Part shown: in pieces, positions 32,662 to 40,948 of the stretch
Numbering within the stretch: the stretch's first letter is position 1
Layout of the letters: each line of letters begins with the position of its first letter
Assembly (NCBI RefSeq): GCF_000429945.1
Contig: NZ_AUCV01000004.1
Location: 1-64,000, forward strand
Direction of reading: 5' to 3'
Source of the DNA: Desulfogranum japonicum DSM 18378
GTDB taxonomy: Bacteria; Desulfobacterota; Desulfobulbia; Desulfobulbales; Desulfobulbaceae
DNA: 64,000 nt
Translations under genes and position numbers: made by a program
Notes under the pieces: generated by a model
What the model was told of the DNA's origin: nothing
The model's input: only the letters and a program-made list of their open reading frames with translations
Databases searched by the model: none

Positions 32662-34356
32662 ATGTCTCTCTTATGGACTTCCCCACCAGGCGGAAGCGGC
32701 ACCAGCTCAAGCCCAGCTTTGAGCATGGAAGTAACAACCACCAGGCCGGTTACCAAAACCGTGCAGGAAGCCGTCGAGGTAAACGAAACCAATACCTCTT
32801 TCGGCCTGGGCGGGTCGGCAGTCGCCAGGTACACCTTAACCGGATCCGCTGCAGCCACCCAAAGCGAAACCGTAGAAGCACCGGAAATAACCTTTGATTT
32901 GACACCCAACCGGCAAGAGGAAATCGTGGCAGGTTCGGTGCTGTTCTCCATGGTGGCCACCAGTGGGACTTTTTACTTTTACGACCGCAACGGGAACATA
33001 TACCACACCATTAACGCCACCAGCGGCGTGGGCACCGAGTGCGGGAAAATCGACTACACGACCGGCATAGTTACCCTAACATACTGGCCTAAAGGCCTGC
33101 AGCCCCAGGCAACAATCAATATCCACAGCCTGGTTACCAAGGTTGGCGGCCACCCCATTGCGGACGTTACTTTCCGGCTACCCAGCGCACCGATTCGCCC
33201 GGGATCCTTTACCCTGCAGGGGGCCCTCTTCGATGGCACCAGTGTAAACGCGACCAGTAACTTTTCCGGTGCTATTACCGGCGACTTTTGCCAAGGCTAT
33301 ATCGACTATGAAACCGGCATTGTGACCCTTATTTTTGGCGTGGTTATGCTGGCTTCAAAACTGCCTGGCAACGAGTCCGAAGACTGGTACGACGCTGAAA
33401 TGATCCAGCCAGACGGCAATATGTGGGTGCCTTTCGGGGTAAAGGCTGAAAGCCTGGTTTATTCCTGTGTGGCGTACAGTTACTTGCCGCTTGACGCGGA
33501 TTTAATCGGCATTGATCCTGTACGCCTGCCAAGCGACGGGCGGGTGCCTATCTGCAACGACGGTGACGTGATAGTGGTCCACCACAGCCTGGCCGACGTG
33601 CTGCCCAATGGTCTGACTGCAAGCCAGGTTATCAACCTTTCCCGGGGTGATGTGAGTTTGATTGAACTCTACGACGCTGACGGCGTGTATGTGCCGCAGA
33701 CATTATACACAGTGGACCTGGCCACGGGCACGGTAACAATGGCTGATCCCCTGGACCTGACAGGATACACCGAGCCCCTGGTGGCCAACCACAGGCGCGA
33801 GGATATGCTTTTGTGTACTGACGTTCAAATCACGGGAAACATTAACGTGGGGGCGCAATTAAAGCATGATTATCCGGCGGGATCCTATGTGAGCAGCGCC
33901 CTGTTGTATGGCGACCTGGCAGCGACTGTAACCAATGTTTTTGACCAGCAAACCTGGACCAACGTGTGGGCTAATGAGGTAATTGGCAACACCACGGTGG
34001 CCAACTACAACACGGTCAATTATCCCATAGCAGTGACCAACAAAGGCGCAATTACGCAGCGCTGGCTGGTGAGGTTCACCAGCGCGACCACCTTTGATGT
34101 TATAGGCGAAAACGTAGGCGTAATTGCCCAGGGCGACATATACACCACCTGTGCACCGATCAATCCGGCGACCGCTGTGCCGTATTTCACCATTGACGCC
34201 GACGGCTGGGGCTCGGGATGGGCGACCGGCTATTGCCTGCGATTCAATACCACAGCAGCCAACCAGGATGTATGGATTGCACGGACCACCCTTTCCGGGG
34301 AGGTAACCGAGCCCAACGACCAGTTCACAATACAGGTAAGGGGAGACGCTGACTAA
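32662..34356 (+). CDS. Tail protein with beta repeats, related to its neighbour
   Basis: The 564-residue protein carries two of the same repeat type (GSVLFSMVATSGTFYFYDRN ... KIDYTTGIVTL; GSFTLQGALFDGTSVNATSN ... YIDYETGIVTL) near residues 90-260. A unique part (LSRGDVSLIELYDADGVYVP) and a C-terminal beta domain follow. The shared repeat suggests that it and the previous gene came from one ancestral structural gene. It is probably a tail-tip or fibre-base protein. Confidence 0.65.
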   Translation: MSLLWTSPPGGSGTSSSPALSMEVTTTRPVTKTVQEAVEVNETNTSFGLGGSAVARYTLTGSAAATQSETVEAPEITFDLTPNRQEEIVAGSVLFSMVATSGTFYFYDRNGNIYHTINATSGVGTECGKIDYTTGIVTLTYWPKGLQPQATINIHSLVTKVGGHPIADVTFRLPSAPIRPGSFTLQGALFDGTSVNATSNFSGAITGDFCQGYIDYETGIVTLIFGVVMLASKLPGNESEDWYDAEMIQPDGNMWVPFGVKAESLVYSCVAYSYLPLDADLIGIDPVRLPSDGRVPICNDGDVIVVHHSLADVLPNGLTASQVINLSRGDVSLIELYDADGVYVPQTLYTVDLATGTVTMADPLDLTGYTEPLVANHRREDMLLCTDVQITGNINVGAQLKHDYPAGSYVSSALLYGDLAATVTNVFDQQTWTNVWANEVIGNTTVANYNTVNYPIAVTNKGAITQRWLVRFTSATTFDVIGENVGVIAQGDIYTTCAPINPATAVPYFTIDADGWGSGWATGYCLRFNTTAANQDVWIARTTLSGEVTEPNDQFTIQVRGDAD

Positions 34357-35363
34357 TGGGCGCGCCAACAGTTTACAGGTGGGACGATACCGACGCCCCG
34401 GTGGTAATGCTGGGGATCGGCTACGCCATTGAACTCTTAAAAGCCTGCCTTGTGGATGGCTACGGGGACAAACCGGCGGCTGGCTGGTCACTTGAATTTG
34501 ACACCGGCGTGTCAATAACTGAGCGGACGGCGGCCTTTAGGAACGACCCCGTTGACGGTACGGGCTGTTACCTGCGGGTACATGAAGACGAAACCAATAT
34601 ACTCGGATATGGATCATATACCGAATGTTGCGGCTACATGACCATGTCCGATGTTGACACAGGCAGCGATCGGTTTCCAACTATTGAATCGGAATACGCT
34701 TCAATCTGCAAAGCGCCCAACCAAAATTACGAGGGCGTTCCCCACCCATGGATAATGATAGCAGACAACAGGTGTTTTTATCTGTTTGTGTACCCAAATG
34801 CTGACTCACGTACAGCGACAGAGCCAGACATAGTGGATGTGGCTCAATATACGACAACCATGTTTTTCGGCGATTTTGAATCTGTTATCCCTGGGGACAG
34901 CTATGCCTGCGCCCTGGTTGGCAAATCCGGATACGGTACGGGAGCTTTAGTCTATGGCCAATCTCCCAGTTCGGCGTCTGCAAACTACACCTATGTACCC
35001 AGATTTTCAGCAGGCTATCCGCCTGACAACACGGTTACGACAAGTCTTGTATTTTCAATGTACAACACCGGGCCTGTCGGTGCACACTCCGGAAATGGTT
35101 TTGGCTTAAACTATCCGTTTAACGGGCAGATGGTAATATCCAGGCCATATATGAACGATGGAAAAAACTACACAATGCGCGGCTATCTGCCAGGCTACTA
35201 TATGCCATGTCACGCCGACCTTCTATGGAGTGACAGTGTGGTAACCGAAGTAACCCAGGACGACATGACGTTTTTAGGGATACCGCACGGCATTTGTTAC
35301 GTAGGATCATACACCTACAAATCACAGTCGCTTATCCGTATAGACGAAGGGTTCAGGGCATGA
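34356..35363 (+). CDS. Tail-tip paralog 1 (first cassette)
   Basis: The 335-residue protein opens GAPTVYRWDDTDAPVVMLGI and has KACLVDGYGDKPAAGWSLEF near residue 30 and YPFNGQMVISRP near 250. The same blocks recur in the protein encoded at 35671-36630 (GAPTVYKWTDTGAPRL, QACLVTGYGGKPAAGWSM, YPFNGQVYLNP), so the genes are paralogs. Probably a tail-tip or receptor-facing protein; the function is unknown. It overlaps the start of the next gene. Confidence 0.65.
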   Translation: MGAPTVYRWDDTDAPVVMLGIGYAIELLKACLVDGYGDKPAAGWSLEFDTGVSITERTAAFRNDPVDGTGCYLRVHEDETNILGYGSYTECCGYMTMSDVDTGSDRFPTIESEYASICKAPNQNYEGVPHPWIMIADNRCFYLFVYPNADSRTATEPDIVDVAQYTTTMFFGDFESVIPGDSYACALVGKSGYGTGALVYGQSPSSASANYTYVPRFSAGYPPDNTVTTSLVFSMYNTGPVGAHSGNGFGLNYPFNGQMVISRPYMNDGKNYTMRGYLPGYYMPCHADLLWSDSVVTEVTQDDMTFLGIPHGICYVGSYTYKSQSLIRIDEGFRA

Positions 35364-35668
35364 TTGTCGGCGAGCTTATTTTCCACGGCACCAGGTCCAT
35401 AGACGTCGGCAAAGAAAAATATGCGGTGGGCGGCACCCTGGACATAGACGGAAGCGCAGCAAAACGGCGCATTATGATTTTTCACAGACAAAGTGGCGCC
35501 CTGTTATGTACCAGCATGAGCCAGGAGGACGGCACCTGGCGGTCGCCCTGTTTCCCGAAAGTTAGCGACAGAAAATTGCTGGTGGTAGCAGTAGACGACA
35601 CAGGAGAGTTTAACGCCGTGCCATTCGACCACGTGACCATGGAACAATTGACCATGGAGGATTTTTAA
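35360..35668 (+). CDS. Small carboxypeptidase-regulatory-like beta protein 1
   Basis: The 102-residue product has a beta-sandwich look: GGTLDIDGSAAKRRIMIFHR, LLCTSMSQEDGTWRSPCFPK and LLVVAVDDTGEFNAVPFDHV. The pattern resembles carboxypeptidase-regulatory-like domains (DGxW, then a strand with DxxGxxN). It is paired with the preceding gene and duplicated at 36634-36921. ATG 35360 overlaps the stop before it. Confidence 0.6.
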   Translation: MIVGELIFHGTRSIDVGKEKYAVGGTLDIDGSAAKRRIMIFHRQSGALLCTSMSQEDGTWRSPCFPKVSDRKLLVVAVDDTGEFNAVPFDHVTMEQLTMEDF

Positions 35669-35670
35669 CA

Positions 35671-36630
35671 ATGGGAGCACCCACAGTATACAAATGGACC
35701 GATACCGGTGCGCCACGACTCACTGGCGGTATAGCTGGCGGCCTTGCAACCCTGCAGGCGTGCCTGGTCACTGGATACGGAGGCAAACCGGCTGCAGGCT
35801 GGTCTATGCCATTCGAGGACCTGGCAAACGGTGTGGCGGTTTTTCGCAATGCTGGCTCGGGCGCTTTCCTGCGCGTGACCCATGACCTTAGCGCTATGCG
35901 TTATAGCGGCAGGTCCATGGCTTTTGAGGCCTTTGAGGCTATGACCGATATCAACACCGGCACAGAACGAATGCCGTTAACGGCGTCGGAATATAGCTAT
36001 ATACAGGTATCAGACTACGCAACCAATACCTACGCCTATCCATGGGTAATTATTGCAGACGACAAGAGTTTCTATTTTTTCGCGTGGTATCAAGATGAGG
36101 ATTTAGCAGAGATCCCGGCGGGGTCATTCGCTGCCAAAGCGATGTTTTGTGGCGACGTTATCCCGGCAGACTCTTCAGACGCCTACACGTTCGCCATTAT
36201 AGGGCAAGGCTCGGGATCCGGTCAGACTTTTCTCGGTGCATTCTCGACTTTCAACGTGGCAACGGCAACCGGCCACCATATACAGCGAAACATGGCAGGC
36301 GACCCAGGGGCTATAAATTTCACAGTTATACAGCCAGCCCTGGCTTATTACGCCTTTGGAGGTGGTAGTGTTGGGTATCAGCTTTTACCCTATCCGTTCA
36401 ATGGCCAGGTATACCTTAACCCCACCCTGATAAACAACGGCGTGGGGTACACCTTTCGCGGTCAATTGCCAGGCTGTTATCACCCATCGCACAATGCCGC
36501 CAATGTTGAGGATTCATTGACCGAGGTGGCACTGGACGGCACAACGTACATGACAATCAAATTTTATGGGGCTGGAAGCAGCCGCCCATGTTGCGTGTTT
36601 ATCGACCTCGGGCAAAATTTCCGGCCATAA
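35671..36630 (+). CDS. Tail-tip paralog 2 (second cassette)
   Basis: The 319-residue paralog of the 34356-35363 product has the same opening and the same middle blocks (EAMTDINTGTERMPLTASEY, and YPWVIIADDKSFYFFAWY against HPWIMIADNRCFYLFVYP). Divergence is higher in the central and C-terminal parts, which may face the host receptor. It lies two bases after the first cassette. Confidence 0.65.
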   Translation: MGAPTVYKWTDTGAPRLTGGIAGGLATLQACLVTGYGGKPAAGWSMPFEDLANGVAVFRNAGSGAFLRVTHDLSAMRYSGRSMAFEAFEAMTDINTGTERMPLTASEYSYIQVSDYATNTYAYPWVIIADDKSFYFFAWYQDEDLAEIPAGSFAAKAMFCGDVIPADSSDAYTFAIIGQGSGSGQTFLGAFSTFNVATATGHHIQRNMAGDPGAINFTVIQPALAYYAFGGGSVGYQLLPYPFNGQVYLNPTLINNGVGYTFRGQLPGCYHPSHNAANVEDSLTEVALDGTTYMTIKFYGAGSSRPCCVFIDLGQNFRP

Positions 36631-36633
36631 ACC

Positions 36634-36921
36634 ATGATTTTTCCAGATTTCAAAATCTGCGGCACCTATACACCGCCCACCAGGTACAAGGTTGAAGGAA
36701 TCTTGACCATTGAGGGCACGGCCAGGGAATTTCGCCGCGTGGTAGTAGCTGACCGGCAAACCTTGCAAATACTGGCGGCAACGGTGACGGCTGCAGACGG
36801 ATCCTTTTCCATGGCTGGCCTGCCTGCCTTTGGCCCTGTGCTGGTTTTAGGTCAAGACGAATCAGGCGCCTACAATGGCAAGTGCTTTGACCATGTGATT
36901 ATGACTGCCTATCCGGAATAA
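36634..36921 (+). CDS. Small carboxypeptidase-regulatory-like beta protein 2
   Basis: The 95-residue paralog of 35360-35668 has YKVEGILTIEGTAREFRRVV, ILAATVTAADGSFSMAGLPA and VLGQDESGAYNGKCFDHVIM. Order and motifs match the first copy. It overlaps the start of the large hub-like gene at its stop codon. Confidence 0.6.
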   Translation: MIFPDFKICGTYTPPTRYKVEGILTIEGTAREFRRVVVADRQTLQILAATVTAADGSFSMAGLPAFGPVLVLGQDESGAYNGKCFDHVIMTAYPE

Positions 36922-38894
36922 TGCGGCCCAATTACCGAGCCCCTGCAGGGGATAATATAATCTTTGACCTTGACCCCATAGACCAGGCGGCGGGATCCCT
37001 GGCCATTGACCTGGGCGAGGCAGAGGTGACTTACCTGGCGTATACGCCGCCTGCAGGTGACGCCATAGCCATAGACCTGGAAAGTTACACGCCGCCCCCA
37101 GGGCACCACATAGACTTTGACCTGGCGAAAACCGAGGCGGGCGGATCCATACCAGAGGATCCAGGCGGCAACATAGAGGACGGTCTGCCAGTCATGCGCC
37201 TGGGCACCCAGGTACTATGGACCGATGCGCCAGCAAAAGAGGAACATTTTACGGCCAGATGGAAAGATGCCGGATCCCTGCAACTATGGGTGCAATCCCT
37301 TTTTGGCGATGCCGGAACAATTGAAAACGACATACGGGCCCCCTGGTCGGAAGTCAAACGCCTGACCGGATTAACCCGTGCCGCCTGGTCGAGATTGTCC
37401 AGGAATGAAAATGCACTACAAGCGCCCTGGGGATCGCCAGCTACACAAGAGTTGAAAGTGGACGCGCCCCACGGCGACCTTGAAAGACACATAGACGAAG
37501 ACCAGGCGAGCCCCTGGGCTAACCCACTGGCAAAAGATTCGGACCACCTGCCAGTTACCTGGGACGACAGCGCCAGGGAAGACTCGCTGGATATCGTGGC
37601 GCCCTGGGGCAAAGGCAACCCCAACGACGAACACCACCGGACCTTGTGGGGTAAAAAATATTATGACGAAATTTGTACCCGGGATTACGAGCCACCGGCA
37701 GGTCTGGCCCTCGACTTTCACCTGGACACCCCAATAGAAGAGGTTGACGACCGCCTGCTTATCCGGGTGCATTTCGATTCACTGACCTACGATTTACGCT
37801 GCAGGCACCGGGAGCCGTCCGGATTCCGCGACCGCTACGACTATCAGCGCATTGATATTTCAACCCAGTATACGCCAGTTAGAAAGGTTTATCTGATTAT
37901 GAATAACGCACTATTAACCAGAGTTTCCGACAATGCGCCCATAGATATCAAGGGCATGGAAATAACCACAGAAATAGATTCGTGGTGCTGGTCGTTTACT
38001 GGCGAGCTGCACAGCCGTGAGGCCCTGGAACTCTGCACGGGCACCTCTAACCCTGTGGCTGTCCGCGCCTATGTGAATGGCTATGAATGGGTATTCTGGA
38101 TCGAATCGTGGCGAGAGTCCAGGGCATTCGGCACCAGGTCATACACTATTACCGGCAGGTCACAGTCGGCGGAGCTGGCCGCACCCTATGCGCCGACCAG
38201 ATCCTATGTTGAAGGATCCCCAGCGACAGCCGTGCAATTATGCGAGGCAGAGCTGGTAAATACCGGCTGGACCATTACCTGGAACCTGGACGACTGGCTG
38301 GTGCCTGGTGGTGCCTACAGTTATGTGGACCAGTCTCCCCTGCAGGCGATCAAACGAATAGTTGAAACACCTGGCGGCGTGCTGCAGTCGGATCGGCTAA
38401 CAAAAACGCTTTACGCGAACCCACGCTACGCGGTCAAGCCATGGACCTGGGACAGCGCCACAGCAAATATAGCGTTGACCGATTCCATTATCCGCCAGTT
38501 ATCCCATGAATGGAGCCAGAGCCAACAGTGCAACGCGGTGTTTGTTTCCGGGCAAAACCAGGGCGTGGTGGTCAAGGTCTATCGAACCGGTACGGCTGGC
38601 GATATCTGCGCCCCCATGGTTACCGACGCCCTGATTACTTCCACCGAGCCAGCTTACCAGCGCGGCATTGTTGAGCTGGGAAAATCCGGCAAGTGGTCAA
38701 AGCAGACCATGCTGTTACCGCTGACCGTTTCGCCGGATCTGCCTGGCTTATTGGATCCCGGCACAATGGTGGAACTCTCAGAAGACGGCGACACCTACAA
38801 GGCCCAGGTGACCGGCTGCAGAATATCCGTGAAACGATCAAGAGGGCTGCGCGTTGAGCAGTCCGTAAACATGGAAAGATATCATGGCAACTAA
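36921..38894 (+). CDS. Baseplate hub-like tail protein with repeat-rich N-terminus
   Basis: The 657-residue protein has a C-terminal half like phage hub or gp44-like tail proteins (WIESWRESRAFGTRSYTITG, then YSYVDQSPLQAIKRIVETPG and RGLRVEQSVNMERY). The first 260 residues are unusual: four copies of Y(R/T/E)xPxG near IxFxL, and at least five Trp-centred turns such as APWS, APWGSP, SPWANP and APWGKG. This region may form a flexible or fibre-like attachment. The family is uncertain beyond the C-terminal half. Confidence 0.65.
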   Translation: MRPNYRAPAGDNIIFDLDPIDQAAGSLAIDLGEAEVTYLAYTPPAGDAIAIDLESYTPPPGHHIDFDLAKTEAGGSIPEDPGGNIEDGLPVMRLGTQVLWTDAPAKEEHFTARWKDAGSLQLWVQSLFGDAGTIENDIRAPWSEVKRLTGLTRAAWSRLSRNENALQAPWGSPATQELKVDAPHGDLERHIDEDQASPWANPLAKDSDHLPVTWDDSAREDSLDIVAPWGKGNPNDEHHRTLWGKKYYDEICTRDYEPPAGLALDFHLDTPIEEVDDRLLIRVHFDSLTYDLRCRHREPSGFRDRYDYQRIDISTQYTPVRKVYLIMNNALLTRVSDNAPIDIKGMEITTEIDSWCWSFTGELHSREALELCTGTSNPVAVRAYVNGYEWVFWIESWRESRAFGTRSYTITGRSQSAELAAPYAPTRSYVEGSPATAVQLCEAELVNTGWTITWNLDDWLVPGGAYSYVDQSPLQAIKRIVETPGGVLQSDRLTKTLYANPRYAVKPWTWDSATANIALTDSIIRQLSHEWSQSQQCNAVFVSGQNQGVVVKVYRTGTAGDICAPMVTDALITSTEPAYQRGIVELGKSGKWSKQTMLLPLTVSPDLPGLLDPGTMVELSEDGDTYKAQVTGCRISVKRSRGLRVEQSVNMERYHGN

Positions 38895-39114
38895 TGTATG
38901 GCGGCAATTCAAACGGCTAATTGATGGCGAGCCCATGATAATAGTCACGGTGACCGCGCATAATAGCGACGGCACCAGCACCGTGGAAACATACGGCGGC
39001 GGATCCGCAAGGCTGCCCGGGCAAGCTGTAGCTGTCAACAGCAAGGCCTTTGCCCAGGGCGGAGAAATTAAAGGCGAGGCGCCCAGCCTAACCTATTCAG
39101 AACAGGAGGTATGA
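38884..39114 (+). CDS. Small tail-associated protein, unknown
   Basis: The 76-residue protein begins inside the end of the hub-like gene. It has a short beta-rich stretch (MIIVTVTAHNSDGTSTVETY) and a Gly/Ala-rich part. No family is recognised. Its stop overlaps the lipoprotein gene. Confidence 0.55.
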   Translation: MATNVWRQFKRLIDGEPMIIVTVTAHNSDGTSTVETYGGGSARLPGQAVAVNSKAFAQGGEIKGEAPSLTYSEQEV

Positions 39115-39116
39115 AA

Positions 39117-39710
39117 ATGAGAAGACTTTTACTTGTTGGCGCCCTGGCCCTTTTGACTTTGCCAGCGTGCTCAATACTTGATCCTGTCAAAACCGGGACC
39201 ACAACGACAGATTTCTACAACGAAGAGGGCGAAAAGACCCAGACCGTCACTACCACCCACGCCATAGGCGACAAGGTGACGGAATACAACGAGTCTGTGC
39301 GCCAGGCTATTATCGCAGCCCGCGAGGTGGCAGAAAAGAAGATCGACGCCATTATGGAAAAAACAGCGGTCTACGAAGGCGAGCCAGCGGACACAGGGGC
39401 CTGGAAACAGGCGGCTGGCTTGTTGGCCATTGATAAAGTGGATAACGACGCCGACAAGGCTATCCAGGCTATTTACTACGGCAAAGACAAGTACGACGTA
39501 TCAATTAAAGGCCTGGACGTGGGCGGCGATGTCGTAAAAAAGGGCGTGGACGGTTTTATAGTCGACCGCTTGATTGACGGCGCAGGCACACGCACTACCC
39601 AAATAGTGGAGGGTGAAAATAACAAGGTGACGTTCGGCAAGGGCTCACCCGTTGACGACTCATACGAATACAAAGAAGAGAAACACGAAACTACCACCAC
39701 AAACAACTAA
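39117..39710 (+). CDS. Phage-encoded lipoprotein
   Basis: The 197-residue product has a signal peptide ending in the lipobox LPAC (residues about 15-18), so the mature protein would be membrane-anchored. The body is hydrophilic and ends in a negatively charged tail rich in Glu and Thr. The second ATG (39117) is used because AGGAGG lies seven bases upstream, while the first (39111) is only one base away. Its position after the tail genes fits a lysis accessory or superinfection-exclusion lipoprotein. It is larger than usual for Rz1. Confidence 0.65.
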   Translation: MRRLLLVGALALLTLPACSILDPVKTGTTTTDFYNEEGEKTQTVTTTHAIGDKVTEYNESVRQAIIAAREVAEKKIDAIMEKTAVYEGEPADTGAWKQAAGLLAIDKVDNDADKAIQAIYYGKDKYDVSIKGLDVGGDVVKKGVDGFIVDRLIDGAGTRTTQIVEGENNKVTFGKGSPVDDSYEYKEEKHETTTTNN

Positions 39711-39725
39711 AGGAAAACAGAAAAA

Positions 39726-40121
39726 ATGGACATTTTATCAGCCCTTTACAACATGGCAAGCGGTGGGATTAATGCCGAGGCGCTTTGCAGCGTTTTTGTT
39801 GCGGCCCTGGTGTTCTTCCTGGCCCTGTCATTGAAAAATTATTTGTCACGACTTAGCGCCCTGCGCTGGGTACTGGCAAACCAACGCCTGGGGATTGACT
39901 CGACCTGGTGCCGGATCCCAACCAGCGACGCCTATATTGACGGCATATTGCGAAAAATCAGTATCAGGTCGCTGACTTTTGAACTCTGGCAACCCGGGGC
40001 AGGATTTATTGGAATGCACGAGATCCCGATTTTAACCTTTATCGGACAGCCCAGGACCATACTTTCTACCAAACCAGAAGGGGCCCCCCTGCAACCATTG
40101 AGGACTTTACCGCATGACTAA
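39726..40121 (+). CDS. Small membrane protein, lysis-region candidate
   Basis: The 131-residue protein has a single membrane helix at about residues 18-38 (EALCSVFVAALVFFLALSL) and a soluble C-terminus with LRWVLANQRLGIDSTWCRIP. No known lysis family is recognised. Its position before two other small membrane genes fits a lysis or membrane accessory gene. Confidence 0.55.
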   Translation: MDILSALYNMASGGINAEALCSVFVAALVFFLALSLKNYLSRLSALRWVLANQRLGIDSTWCRIPTSDAYIDGILRKISIRSLTFELWQPGAGFIGMHEIPILTFIGQPRTILSTKPEGAPLQPLRTLPHD

Positions 40122-40464
40122 CATTACAAAATCGCTGAAAACTTCAGAGTTTTGGGTGGTCGCACTAGCTGCGGGCCCCTACTTTTTACAGGCCGTCTTG
40201 CAGCAACTCGGCATTGACTTAACACCAGACCAGGTGGCGACAATCAGCAACGGGGCTAAGGAGGTGGCTGACGTAGCCCTGCAGGTTGGCGACAAGCTGG
40301 ACCAGGCCCAATATAGTGGGCAGTCCGTGCCCTGGCTGTTAATCACGGCCCTGGGATATGCTGCGCTGAGGACCTGGTTAAAAGTAAAAGGCGTTACCTT
40401 GTCTGCAGACCAGGCGGCTCAGGCGATCAATGCTGTGAGCGGGGGCGATGTTGCGAAAGAGTAA
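40114..40464 (+). CDS. Holin-like small membrane protein
   Basis: The 116-residue protein has hydrophobic stretches at about residues 12-30 (FWVVALAAGPYFLQAVLQQL) and 70-87, separated by a soluble helical part. The size, position and hydrophobicity fit a holin, but no holin family is confirmed. It overlaps the end of the previous gene. Confidence 0.5.
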   Translation: MTNITKSLKTSEFWVVALAAGPYFLQAVLQQLGIDLTPDQVATISNGAKEVADVALQVGDKLDQAQYSGQSVPWLLITALGYAALRTWLKVKGVTLSADQAAQAINAVSGGDVAKE

Positions 40465-40480
40465 CCACCAGGAGGATCCC

Positions 40481-40939
40481 ATGGCCGGAATGAAAATAGA
40501 CAAATGTTCAGTGACCGAAGATGGAACCTGCGCAATGCATGGCGTGGAAGTTGAACGGCGAAAAAACCAGAGCCGTGAATTGGACGACATAAAAGCAGCC
40601 ATAGCCAGGAACAATCAACATATAGGCTCCCTGCTCACCTTCAAAAACCTGGCCACCGGTGCCTCCCTGCTGGGTATGATGGTGCTCTCGGGGAGCTACA
40701 TCTATACCTATACTCACATCGAATCCGCAGAACTCAAGCACTCAACCTGGGAGGCTGAACTTAAAAGGCTGGATCTCAGAGTGAGCACCATGGCCACCAG
40801 ACAGGCAGTGATTGATGATCGCTACAATACACTGGTCACCCGTATCGAAGACCTGAACGATCGCATATACCAGTTGATCAACAGTATAGAAGATCGTCGA
40901 GTAAAAAATAAATACAACCCGCCAAATCAAGGCAAATAA
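40481..40939 (+). CDS. Single-pass membrane protein, lysis-region candidate
   Basis: The 152-residue protein has a soluble N-terminus with three cysteines, one membrane helix at about residues 51-71 (LATGASLLGMMVLSGSYIYT) and a coiled-coil C-terminus. ATG 40481 is preferred, as GGAGGA lies five bases upstream. A spanin- or holin-like role is conceivable. No endolysin is seen beside it. Confidence 0.55.
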   Translation: MAGMKIDKCSVTEDGTCAMHGVEVERRKNQSRELDDIKAAIARNNQHIGSLLTFKNLATGASLLGMMVLSGSYIYTYTHIESAELKHSTWEAELKRLDLRVSTMATRQAVIDDRYNTLVTRIEDLNDRIYQLINSIEDRRVKNKYNPPNQGK

Positions 40940-40948
40940 TTTGTGAGT

